Part shown: piece by piece, positions 25,003-32,292 of the stretch
Position numbering within the stretch: position 1 is the first letter of the stretch
Layout: each line of letters begins with the position of its first letter
Assembly (NCBI RefSeq): GCF_041051975.1
Contig: NZ_CP163435.1
Span: 868,001 to 932,000 of the forward strand
Reading direction: 5' to 3'
Length of the DNA: 64,000 bases
From: Streptomyces sp. R21
GTDB taxonomy: Bacteria; Actinomycetota; Actinomycetes; Streptomycetales; Streptomycetaceae
The notes under the pieces: model-generated
Database searches by the model: none
The model's input: only the letters and a program-made list of their open reading frames with translations
What the model was told of the DNA's origin: nothing
Position numbers and translations under genes: made by a program

Positions 25003-25046
25003 GCGGTGAGCCCACCTCGGCTCGATCGCCGCGATGGGCTCACCGC
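25003..25046. terminator. 12-bp-arm inverted repeat after the membrane-protein pseudogene
   Basis: GCGGTGAGCCCA and TGGGCTCACCGC are perfect complements around a 20-nt spacer, 125 bp past the pseudogene stop codon on the minus strand. A transcription terminator is the simplest reading; the long loop also allows a regulatory RNA element. Confidence 0.6.
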
Positions 25047-25170
25047 GCCACGAACAGCTCCCGGCACGTCCGCGGCTGGTCCGCTACCGGATGCGCCGCG
25101 CAGACGAGTTCATGCGCGACCGACTGCACGATCCCGACGCAGCACTTCGAGACGCGGCTGACATCACCTT

Positions 25171-26101
25171 TCACGCCCTCCGCAGAATCCGGTTCGCCCC
25201 CGCCGCCGCCGCCGTCGTGGCGAGCAGCCAGCCGAGGCAGATCAGCAGCATCGCCGCCCACTGCAGTCCGTCGCGCGGGCTGAACGCCCCCTCCTGGCCG
25301 AAGTCGACCAGGGGCAGCACCAGGTCGAAGGTGTAGATGACGGGCTGGAAGTGGGGCGACTTGCCCGGATCCAGGGGCTGCGGCGGCCACAGCGTGAACA
25401 GAAGGCTGCCGCTCAGCATGATCGCGCACAGCCACCACACCGCGCGCATGGGCCGGTAGCCGTAGCCGACGGTGATGTCCTGGAGGCGGCTCCACACCCG
25501 CCCCGGCCACGGCAGGGTGCTGCGCAGCCGGCGCTGCTTGGCGAGCAGCACGGTGCGGGCGTCGGCGTCGTGGCCGTGCCGGCGGTAGGAGGCGGCGAGT
25601 TGCTCGTACGGCTGCGGGGCGAAGCCGTCGTGGTCACGGGTAAGCAGGGGAAGCCGCTCCGCGGCAGAGTGCCGGGGCAGGAGGCTGTCGGGGGCCGTCC
25701 ACCCGGCACAGGGCGATCTCGCACGTCCCACCGATGGACACTCCGACGGCGGACAGACCGGGCAGCGTGCAGCCGCGCATCTCCAATCCCCCGAATGACG
25801 CGCCGTCGAGGCAGGGCGCCTCGGTGAACCGGCACCCGTGCAGTCGCAGCGTTCCGGCCACGACGGCCTCGGCCAGGTCGAGCCGCCCGATCACGCGTAC
25901 GCCGCGCAGTCTGAGCCGGGCCAGATGCCCGGGCTCGACGAGCGGCGGAGCCAGCAGCAACCGCCGTACGGCCGACGCCCGGACCCCACCCTCGTCCTCG
26001 AACCACTCCCCCCGGCGGAAGGCTTCCCACATCCCGCGCTCGCGCACGCTCCAGCCACCCGGCGCGAGACTGCTCGACACATCAACTCCCTTATCGATCA
26101 A
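25171..26101 (-). pseudogene. membrane-associated oxidoreductase-type protein with internal deletion and frameshift
   Basis: Two overlapping minus-strand frames carry the two ends of one protein. The first (26101-25634) has a normal start and the right-handed beta-helix-like segment RLRGVRVIGRLDLAEAVVAGTLRLHGCRF. The second (to 25171) has RLPLLTRDHDGFAPQPYEQLAASYRRHGHDADARTVLLAKQRR, then RLQDITVGYGYRPMRAVWWL and two membrane spans. In intact Streptomyces homologues these lie in one frame of roughly 450-600 residues with a longer beta-helix between them. About the middle third is missing and the frames switch near 25690-25735. Probably non-functional. Confidence 0.75.
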
Positions 26102-26152
26102 GGTAATCGCTGCATCGCTACCCCGGTCGCCGGTGGGGCAATCCGCCGCAGA

Positions 26153-26638
26153 TCACAAGGGCAGCCCCAGCGTGAGCGAACGAGCCACAAAGCCGTGACG
26201 CTCGTAGAAGCGGATGGCGTCGGGGTTCTCCGCGTAGGCGGACACCTCCGCCTCCTCGGCGCCCCGCTCCTTCGCCCAGGCCACGAACGCCTCGACCAGC
26301 CGGGCACCGGTCCGCGTCCGCCGGTTTTCCGGCCGCACGTACAGGCTGACCAGCGTGGCGACCTTCACCGGACGTTTGTCCGAACCGTCCGCCACCGTCC
26401 CCGACAGGTGTCCGACCACTTCCCCACCGTGCTCCACAACGAGCAGCAGCAGCCCGGGGTCGTCCAGGCCCGCGGCGAAACGCTCGGCGCCGTGCCGGAG
26501 CGGCCAGTCGACGTCGACGCCCGGGTCACGGGTCCCGGCGTCCTCGGCGAACAGTGCGGCGCTGGAGGCGACGAGGCCCGGCAGGTCCGCGGCGCGGGCG
26601 CGACGGACGATCACTTCGAGATGCGGTTGATCAGTCAT
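26153..26638 (-). CDS. GNAT-family N-acetyltransferase
   Basis: This 161-residue protein has the GNAT fold. The N-terminal strand-helix is VIVRRARAADLPGLVASSAALFAED, and strand 4 is VATLVSLYVRPENRRTRTGARLVEAFVAWAKERGAEEAEVSAYAENPDAIRFYERHGFV. The pyrophosphate-binding loop is R-R-T-R-T-G-A (motif A, Q/RxxGxG/A type). It transfers an acetyl group from acetyl-CoA to an unknown amine. The ATG at 26638 was chosen because the domain starts there. Divergent from the DUF1304-tetR pair. Confidence 0.92.
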   Translation of the reverse strand: MTDQPHLEVIVRRARAADLPGLVASSAALFAEDAGTRDPGVDVDWPLRHGAERFAAGLDDPGLLLLVVEHGGEVVGHLSGTVADGSDKRPVKVATLVSLYVRPENRRTRTGARLVEAFVAWAKERGAEEAEVSAYAENPDAIRFYERHGFVARSLTLGLPL

Positions 26639-26679
26639 GAGGCGCGAGGTTATCGCCGAGGACTGACATGGCAACTTCA

Positions 26680-26714
26680 TGGACAGTCGTCCAGCTATAG
26701 TGGACACCTGTCCA
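26680..26714. promoter_or_regulatory. paired TGGAC/GTCCA inverted repeats over a -10 box
   Basis: TGGAC-AGTC-GTCCA (26680-26693) and TGGACA-CC-TGTCCA (26701-26714) flank TATAGT (26696-26701), a good -10 box. A repressor dimer on either site would block this promoter. The tetR gene lies two genes downstream in the same operon. Confidence 0.7.
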
Positions 26715-26759
26715 TGACGTAATTCGGCGTATGACCGCGTACAAGGGAGCCTGTCGACG

Positions 26760-27122
26760 ATGGAGATCGTGGCGAACGTGCTGGTGGGGCTGGTGGCCGC
26801 GCTGCACGCGTACATCCTGGTGATGGAGATGTTCCTGTGGGAGAAGAAGCCCGGGCGGGGGCTGCACGGGTTCGACCCGGAGATGGCGCGGGCCACGGCG
26901 CCGATGGCCGCGAACCAAGGGCTCTACAACGGGTTTCTCGCGGCGGGCCTGGTCTGGGGACTGATCGCCGCGGACCCGACCGGGTTCCGTGTCCAGGTCT
27001 TCTTCCTGGTGTGCGTCGTGGTCGCCGGGGTGTACGGGGCCGCCACGGCCAACCGCCGCATCCTCTTCGCGCAGGCACTGCCCGGCGCGCTCGCCCTGGC
27101 CGCCGTCCTCCTCGCGCAGTGA
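26760..27122 (+). CDS. DUF1304 membrane protein
   Basis: This 120-residue protein has four membrane helices and matches DUF1304: NVLVGLVAALHAYILVMEMFLWEKK, then ATAPMAANQGLYNGFLAAGLVWGLI with the conserved NQGxYNGFLA motif, and ANRRILFAQALPGALAL. DUF1304 proteins are widespread small membrane proteins of unknown function, often under a TetR repressor. The ATG follows AAGGGAG. Its TGA overlaps the GTG of the tetR gene (GTGA), so the two are translated together. Confidence 0.93.
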   Translation: MEIVANVLVGLVAALHAYILVMEMFLWEKKPGRGLHGFDPEMARATAPMAANQGLYNGFLAAGLVWGLIAADPTGFRVQVFFLVCVVVAGVYGAATANRRILFAQALPGALALAAVLLAQ

Positions 27123-27703
27123 CGCCCGAGGCGCCGCGGACCCGCGCCGCGGCTCCGGAGGACCCGCGGGCCGCCCGGACCCGGGCGAAGCTGCGCGGCG
27201 CCCTCCTGGAGGAGTGCGCCCGGCGCCCGTTGGAGGAGGTCGGCGTCGCCGAGCTGGTGCGTCGGGCCGGGGTCGGCCGCGCCACGTTCTACGTGCACTA
27301 TGCCGACCTGGAGGCCCTGGCGGTCGACGCCTGCGCCGATGTCGTACGCGAGGCCGTGGACGCGCTGCACGCCTGGCGCGGGCGGCCCGACCCGGTGTCC
27401 GCGCCGCGCGCCCTGCTCGCGTTCTTCGCCGAACTCGCCCCGCACACCGCCCTCTACCGCGCCCTGCTGAGCCCGGGCGGCGGCGGCCCGCTCGGCCGGG
27501 TCCTGCACCGGGACCTGCGGGCCCGCAGCCTGGCGGAGCGCGAACTGGTGGGCGCGGCGGACGCCCCGCTCATCGCCTCCGCCGTCGCCGCCACCTTCGC
27601 GGGAGTCCTCGCCGACTGGCTGCACGGCCTCCTGGAGGGCGCCCCGGAGGACATCGCCCACCAGGTCTGGCAGTTGCTGGTCGCCCTGCACATGAGCCGG
27701 TGA
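27119..27703 (+). CDS. TetR-family repressor coupled to DUF1304
   Basis: This 194-residue regulator has HTH RTRAKLRGALLEECARRPLEEVGVAELVRRAGVGRATFYVHYADLEALAV (residues about 20-69), with the usual RATFYVHY recognition helix, and a Leu/Ala-rich C-domain. The GTG start overlaps the DUF1304 stop codon (GTGA). The operon promoter carries two TGGAC-type inverted repeats over its -10 box, so autorepression is likely. Ligand unknown. Confidence 0.93.
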   Translation: MTPEAPRTRAAAPEDPRAARTRAKLRGALLEECARRPLEEVGVAELVRRAGVGRATFYVHYADLEALAVDACADVVREAVDALHAWRGRPDPVSAPRALLAFFAELAPHTALYRALLSPGGGGPLGRVLHRDLRARSLAERELVGAADAPLIASAVAATFAGVLADWLHGLLEGAPEDIAHQVWQLLVALHMSR

Positions 27704-27797
27704 GCCCGGGACCCGACTCGTGTCACAAACAAAACCGTTCGCGCCCCCGATCAAGATCATGGCAGCATGCCTGGCATGACGACGAACCGAAAGGTCC

Positions 27798-28187
27798 ATG
27801 CCGCGTAGCCGGCCAGGACGCGTACGGACCGGCATCTTCCACCACCGGACGCAACAAGCAACCCCGGACATCGACGGCCTGTCCGCACGCTCGATGTCCG
27901 AGATCCGCCACCTCGAGCGCACCCGCAACTACCTGCAGCCCGGAGCGGTCGGCGCGGCCGTGCGCCTGTGGAAGAACTACGTCCACCGTCCCGAGCGCGA
28001 ACTGTGGCGCGAGTACGAGTGGGGCAACCCGTACGACGAGTGCTGCGGCGACCCTCTTGAAGCCCGCGCTCTCCTGGACAACGTGCTGCGGGCCATGTCA
28101 CCTCGAACCGCCCGCGAACTCCGACAGATCGTCAGCCGCTACGACGCCGTCCGGAACCACCGGTCACCGCCCTACGACGTCGGCTGA
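27798..28187 (+). CDS. hypothetical protein
   Basis: A 129-codon frame. The part from the ATG at 27894 (SEIRHLERTRNYLQPGAVGAAVRLWKNYVHRPERELWREYEWGNPYDECCGDPLEARALLDNVL) looks like a real compact helical protein, with third-position GC bias and W-rich amphipathic helices. The 32 codons before it do not, so the true start may be 27894 (about 97 aa). A conserved-looking C-terminal SPPYDVG closes it. I do not recognise the family. Convergent with the lipoprotein gene 33 bp away. Confidence 0.55.
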   Translation: MPRSRPGRVRTGIFHHRTQQATPDIDGLSARSMSEIRHLERTRNYLQPGAVGAAVRLWKNYVHRPERELWREYEWGNPYDECCGDPLEARALLDNVLRAMSPRTARELRQIVSRYDAVRNHRSPPYDVG

Positions 28188-28220
28188 GGCTCGGCACAAT
28201 CCCCAAGCGCGTACAACTCC

Positions 28221-29093
28221 TCAGGCGCACCCCGTCCCCTCCTTCGTCCGCGGCCAGGCCTCCACACCGTCCGGGGTGCGCACGTAGACCTTCGCCTTGT
28301 CGGGCGTCACCCACAGCCGCCAGTCGCGGAAGCGGTAGCCGGTGTCGTGCGCGTCGGCGGGCATGCGCACGTCTGCGTCGTATGCGGAGGTGAGCAGTTG
28401 CGTGCCGAGGACCCCTTCCGGGTCGCGCGCGTACAGCACGGAGTCCCTGCCGTGTCCGAGGCCCAGGAAGTGCGCGCTCTGCCAGTCGCAGTGCTCCGCC
28501 CCCTCGGAGCTGCTCACCTTGGTGGTGGCCACGCGCCGGCCGTCCCGGTCGGTCCAGATCTCGTAATCCTTCGAGTCGGTGAAACTCGCCGGGAGTTCGG
28601 CCGGGTCGCAGGAGGCGCTGGTCTCCGGCCCCCAACCGGGCCGGTGCGGCTGGTCCTTGGCAACGACGACGGCGACCTTGGTCCGGCCGTCGACGTCGAA
28701 GGAGAACAGGACGCGGCCGGACTCCTCGCGCTCCACCCGGTAGCCGGACCGCGGCACGTCGGCCTGCTCGATGTCGAAGTACGCCTGGAGGCCCCCTTCC
28801 GGCGTGGAGCCGCCGTCGCCCTCGCTCCACCGGTCGGCTCCGCCGCCCTCGTAGATGTCCCCGTCGCATTCCAGGGCACGACCCGCCGCACCCGAACTCG
28901 CCTGCAACGCCCGTACGGTGCCCTCGTCCTCGTCACCGTCCTCGGGGGGAGGCTTCAGCGGCACGTTCAGCGATCCGGCGTACGGCGTGGGCGGCGGCGT
29001 TCCGGTGACCACCAGGTCCTCGCGGGTCTCGTCACCGCACGCCGCCGCCGTCAGCCCGACCAGCACCACCGCCGCCGCGATTCCTCTGCGCAT
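28221..29093 (-). CDS. lipoprotein of unknown function
   Basis: This 290-residue protein starts with a lipoprotein signal: RRG, hydrophobic IAAAVVLVGLTAAAC, with lipobox TAAAC and Cys about residue 19. The mature N-terminus is Asp/Pro-rich (ETREDLVVTGTPPPTPYAG). Beyond it are beta-rich segments (ALECDGDIYEGGGADRW, YRVEREESGRVLFSFDVDGRTKVAVVVAKDQ) that resemble an Ig-like or DUF-type outer-surface domain. It is anchored on the outer face of the membrane. No enzyme motif is seen, and the neighbours give no hint. Confidence 0.85.
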   Translation of the reverse strand: MRRGIAAAVVLVGLTAAACGDETREDLVVTGTPPPTPYAGSLNVPLKPPPEDGDEDEGTVRALQASSGAAGRALECDGDIYEGGGADRWSEGDGGSTPEGGLQAYFDIEQADVPRSGYRVEREESGRVLFSFDVDGRTKVAVVVAKDQPHRPGWGPETSASCDPAELPASFTDSKDYEIWTDRDGRRVATTKVSSSEGAEHCDWQSAHFLGLGHGRDSVLYARDPEGVLGTQLLTSAYDADVRMPADAHDTGYRFRDWRLWVTPDKAKVYVRTPDGVEAWPRTKEGTGCA

Positions 29094-29155
29094 GCCCCGC
29101 CCCTTGTCCGCCGACCGTCGTGTCCCTCCTCCGACGCACGGGTGGCCGAGATCGT

Positions 29156-30112
29156 TCAGTGGCTGACGGCCCCCGCCCGGAAGGTACGCCGGTACGCCTG
29201 CGGTGAGACGCCGATCGACGCGTGCAGGTGCTGGCGCAGCGAGGTGCCCGTGGCGAAGCCCACCTCGCCGGCGATCTGGTCCACCGAGAGATCGCTCGCC
29301 TCCAGCAGATGGCGGGCGCGGGCGACCCGCTGCTGGATGAGCCAGCGGCCGGGGCTGATACCCACCTCGTCCTGGAAGCGGCGGTTGAAGGTGCGCAGGC
29401 TCATCCGGGCGTGGCCCGCGAGGTCGGCCAGGGCGAGCGGGTCGCCGAGCCGCCCGAGCGCCCACGCCCTGGTGGCGGCCGTGCTCGACGCCGACGGGTC
29501 GGGGACGGGCTGCTCGATGTACTGGGCCTGGCCGCCGTCCCGCCAGGGCGGCACCACGCAGCGCCGGGCCACCTTGTTCGCCAGCTCGCTGCCGTGGTCG
29601 CGACGGACGATGTGCAGGCAGACATCGACTCCGGAGGCGGCACCGGCCGAGGTGAGAACCTTGCCGTCGTCGACGAACAGCACGTCCGCGTCGAGCGGCA
29701 CCTGCGGGTACATGCTGCGGAAGGCGTCGGCGACCTGCCAGTGTGTGGTCGCCCGGTGCCCGTCGAGCAGGCCGGCCGCGGCGAGGACGAAGGCGCCGGT
29801 GCAGATGGAGACGAGGCGGGCGCCGGGCCGGATGAGGGCGAGCGCCTCGATGACCTCCGCGGGGAGTTCCCCGGTGACGCGCTCCGGGCTGACGGGGGCG
29901 ATCACCACGATGTCGGCGGTGCGCAGCGCCTCGGGGCCGTGCTCCACCATGATCGAGAAGTCGGCGTTGCTGCGCACCGGCTTCCCGTCGACGGTGCAGG
30001 TCACCACCTCGTAGCGGCCGTCCGCCGCGCCGAAGATCCGGGCGGGGATGCCGAGCTCGAAGGGGTAGACGCCGTCGAGCGCCAGGACCACGACCCGTTC
30101 CACAGAAGACAT
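29156..30112 (-). CDS. GlxA-type AraC regulator with DJ-1/PfpI domain
   Basis: This 318-residue regulator has an N-terminal GATase1/DJ-1-like domain (VVVLALDGVYPFELGIPARIFG, then RLVSICTGAFVLAAAGLLDGHRATTHW at about 92-118). A double AraC HTH follows, at about 215-310 (LADLAGHARMSLRTFNRRFQDEVGISPGRWL and IAGEVGFATGTSLRQHLHASIGVSPQAYRRTF). The DJ-1 domain in these proteins senses or docks a ligand and is not catalytic. The ATG at 30112 is 70 bp from the divergent oxidoreductase gene. The TGGCAA-TC-TTGCCA palindrome between them probably serves both promoters. Confidence 0.93.
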   Translation of the reverse strand: MSSVERVVVLALDGVYPFELGIPARIFGAADGRYEVVTCTVDGKPVRSNADFSIMVEHGPEALRTADIVVIAPVSPERVTGELPAEVIEALALIRPGARLVSICTGAFVLAAAGLLDGHRATTHWQVADAFRSMYPQVPLDADVLFVDDGKVLTSAGAASGVDVCLHIVRRDHGSELANKVARRCVVPPWRDGGQAQYIEQPVPDPSASSTAATRAWALGRLGDPLALADLAGHARMSLRTFNRRFQDEVGISPGRWLIQQRVARARHLLEASDLSVDQIAGEVGFATGTSLRQHLHASIGVSPQAYRRTFRAGAVSH

Positions 30113-30132
30113 GGCACGATCATATCGAACAT

Positions 30133-30146
30133 TGGCAATCTTGCCA
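30133..30146. promoter_or_regulatory. TGGCAA-TC-TTGCCA palindrome between divergent genes
   Basis: A 6-2-6 inverted repeat 21 bp from the AraC-type gene and 37 bp from the oxidoreductase gene. The position fits an operator shared by the GlxA-type regulator and the gene it controls. Confidence 0.6.
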
Positions 30147-30182
30147 TTTTCCTGGTGGGCGGATCCCGGCACGCTGGTGTTC

Positions 30183-31133
30183 ATGAGCAATGCGAACACG
30201 ATGCACGCGATCAGTCAGAACGTCCTCGGCGGCCCCGAGGTCCTGCAGGAAGTGGAGGTGGAGCGCCCGACGCCGGGACCGAGCGAGGTACTGGTCCGAG
30301 TGCGCGCGGCCGGAGTGAACCCGACCGACTGGAAGCACCGGGAGCTGGGCATCTTCCTGGGCCAGCCGCCCTTCGTGCTCGGCTGGGACGTCTCCGGTGT
30401 GGTGGAGGCCGTCGGGATCGGGGTCACCGTGCACCAGCCCGGTGACGAGGTCTTCGGCATGCTGCCCTACCCCTTCGGCGTCGGCTCGCACGCCGAGTAC
30501 GTCACCGCTCCGGCCCGCTCCTTCGCGGCCAAGCCCTCCTCGGTCGACCACACGCAGGCGGGCGCCCTCCCGCTGGTGGCACTGACCGCCTGGCAGGCGC
30601 TGGTCGACACGGCCGACGTACAGCCCGGGCAGCGGGTGCTGGTCCACGCGGCGGCCGGCGGGGTCGGCCACGTGGCCGTGCAGATCGCCAAGGCGCGCGG
30701 CGCGTACGTGATCGGCACGGCGAGCGCCGGCAAGCACGACTTCCTGCGCGAGCTGGGCGCGGACGAGCTGATCGACTACCGGACGACCGACTTCACCGAG
30801 GCCGTGAAGGACGTCGATGTCGTCCTGGACACGATGGGCGGCGACTACGCCGTGCGCTCGCTGCGGGTGCTGCGCAAGGACGGCTTGGTGGTGTCGATCC
30901 TGCCCGGAAGCTCGAAGGAGCTGTCCGCCGAGGCCGAGAAGCTCGGTGTGCGGGCGGTCGAGATGCTGGTCGAGGCCGACCACACCGGCATGAAGGCGAT
31001 CGCGGAGCTCGTCGAGGCGGGGAAGCTGCGCGCGACGATCGCCGAGACCTTCCCGCTGGCCGATGCCGCCAAGGCGCACGCGCTCGGCGACACCGGCCGG
31101 ACCACGGGGAAGCTCGTCCTGCTGATGGACTGA
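30183..31133 (+). CDS. MDR-family NADPH:quinone oxidoreductase-like enzyme
   Basis: This 316-residue zinc-free medium-chain dehydrogenase has GroES-like N-domain EVEVERPTPGPSEVLVRVRAAGVNPTDWKHRE and AGALPLVALTAWQALVDTADV. The Rossmann fold follows with VLVHAAAGGVGHVAVQIAKARGAYVIGTAS (AxxGxxG, about residues 153-182). The Cys ligands of zinc ADHs are absent. It reduces a quinone or enone with NAD(P)H. The start at 30183 (SNANTMHAISQNVLGGPEV) was chosen by domain; ATG 18 nt later is possible. It is probably controlled by the divergent AraC-type gene. Confidence 0.93.
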   Translation: MSNANTMHAISQNVLGGPEVLQEVEVERPTPGPSEVLVRVRAAGVNPTDWKHRELGIFLGQPPFVLGWDVSGVVEAVGIGVTVHQPGDEVFGMLPYPFGVGSHAEYVTAPARSFAAKPSSVDHTQAGALPLVALTAWQALVDTADVQPGQRVLVHAAAGGVGHVAVQIAKARGAYVIGTASAGKHDFLRELGADELIDYRTTDFTEAVKDVDVVLDTMGGDYAVRSLRVLRKDGLVVSILPGSSKELSAEAEKLGVRAVEMLVEADHTGMKAIAELVEAGKLRATIAETFPLADAAKAHALGDTGRTTGKLVLLMD

Positions 31134-31160
31134 GCCGGATCAGCCGGATGATCAGCGGGA

Positions 31161-32267
31161 TCAGAACGTGAGCACGGGCTTGATCGTCTTGCCCGCGCTC
31201 ATGTCCCGTACCGCCTGGTCGATGTCCGCGAACGGATAGGTGCCGATCAGGCGGTGCAGCGGAAGCCGCCCGTCCTTGACCAGCTTGACCAGGGCCGGGA
31301 TGAGGGTCTGCGTCTCGCTGTCGCCGAGGGTGAGGCCTACGATCCGCTTGCCGGGCAGCAACCCGTTGACGTCCAGGGCGACTTCGGTGCCGAAGGGCGG
31401 GGCGCCGACGACGACCAGCGTGCCGCGGGCGGCAAGGGCGTCGGCGCCCTGGCGCAGCACGGCGACGCTGCCGGTGGTCTCGACGACACCGTCGGCTCCC
31501 CGGCCGTCCGTCAGGACCGCGAGGGTCTCGCCGAGATCGGCCTCGCCCGCGTTGACGGTGTGGGTGGCGCCCAACTCCTTGGCCAGCGCCAGGCGTTCGC
31601 CGACCCTGTCGACGGCGATGATCGTCGTCGCGGGCGTCAGCGCGGCGGCCATCACGGCGGACAGGCCGACGGCTCCGGCGCCGAGCACCACAAGGGTGTC
31701 GCCGACGCGCGGCGCCAGGACGTTCCAGACGGCGCCGACTCCGGTCTGCACCCCGCAGCCCAGCGGTGCGAGGGACTCGAGCGGTACGTCCCGGTCGACC
31801 CTGACCAGGCTGCGCTCGTCCACCAACGCCCGTTCGGCGAAGGAGGACTGACCGAAGAAGTGGCCGCCGAGCGGTTGCCCGTCGCGGCTGATGGTGCTGG
31901 TGCCGTCGGCGCGACGGCCGCCGATCAGGTTCAGCGGCAGCCAGGCGGCGCAGTACGCGGGGTGCCCGTCGCGGCAGTTGCGGCAGCCGCCGCAGGAGGT
32001 GAAGGACAGCACGACGTGGTCGCCCGCCTCCACGCCGGTGACGGCCGAGCCGACGGCCTCGACGACGCCCGCGCCCTCGTGGCCGAGGACGCCGGGAAGC
32101 GGGAAGGGCAGGCCGCCGCTCGCGACCCCGAGGTCCGTGTGGCACAGGCCGGTCGCCACCATGCGGACGAGGGCCTCGTGCGGACCGGGCGCGTCGAGCT
32201 CCACGTCGGCGAGGGTGAAGGGCGCTCCGCCGGACTCGACGACGGCTGCGCGGGTGGTGAGGGACAT
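31161..32267 (-). CDS. zinc-dependent NAD(P) alcohol dehydrogenase (aryl-alcohol type)
   Basis: This 368-residue class III-like ADH has catalytic zinc ligands in ATGLCHTDLGV (Cys), GVLGHEGAGVVEAVG (GHE) and a later Cys in PLGCGVQTGVG. Structural zinc lies in SCGGCRNCRDGHPAYC, and the NAD-binding fold is VVLGAGAVGLSAVMAA (GxGxxG). It is similar to aryl- and benzyl-alcohol dehydrogenases. It follows the aldehyde dehydrogenase gene by 25 bp on the same strand, so the pair likely oxidises an alcohol to the acid, or works in reverse for detoxification, under the divergent MarR. Confidence 0.95.
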   Translation of the reverse strand: MSLTTRAAVVESGGAPFTLADVELDAPGPHEALVRMVATGLCHTDLGVASGGLPFPLPGVLGHEGAGVVEAVGSAVTGVEAGDHVVLSFTSCGGCRNCRDGHPAYCAAWLPLNLIGGRRADGTSTISRDGQPLGGHFFGQSSFAERALVDERSLVRVDRDVPLESLAPLGCGVQTGVGAVWNVLAPRVGDTLVVLGAGAVGLSAVMAAALTPATTIIAVDRVGERLALAKELGATHTVNAGEADLGETLAVLTDGRGADGVVETTGSVAVLRQGADALAARGTLVVVGAPPFGTEVALDVNGLLPGKRIVGLTLGDSETQTLIPALVKLVKDGRLPLHRLIGTYPFADIDQAVRDMSAGKTIKPVLTF

Positions 32268-32292
32268 CGCATGAACTCCTAGGCGAGGGCGC

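Larger units (their letters stand above)
24547..25170. other. 624-bp intergenic region upstream of the conservon
   Basis: No gene is supported here; the open frames lack ribosome sites and recognisable sequence. It contains two strong inverted repeats (24833-24858 and 25003-25046) and must hold the cvnA promoter close to 24546. It is more AT-rich than the coding flanks. Confidence 0.6.
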
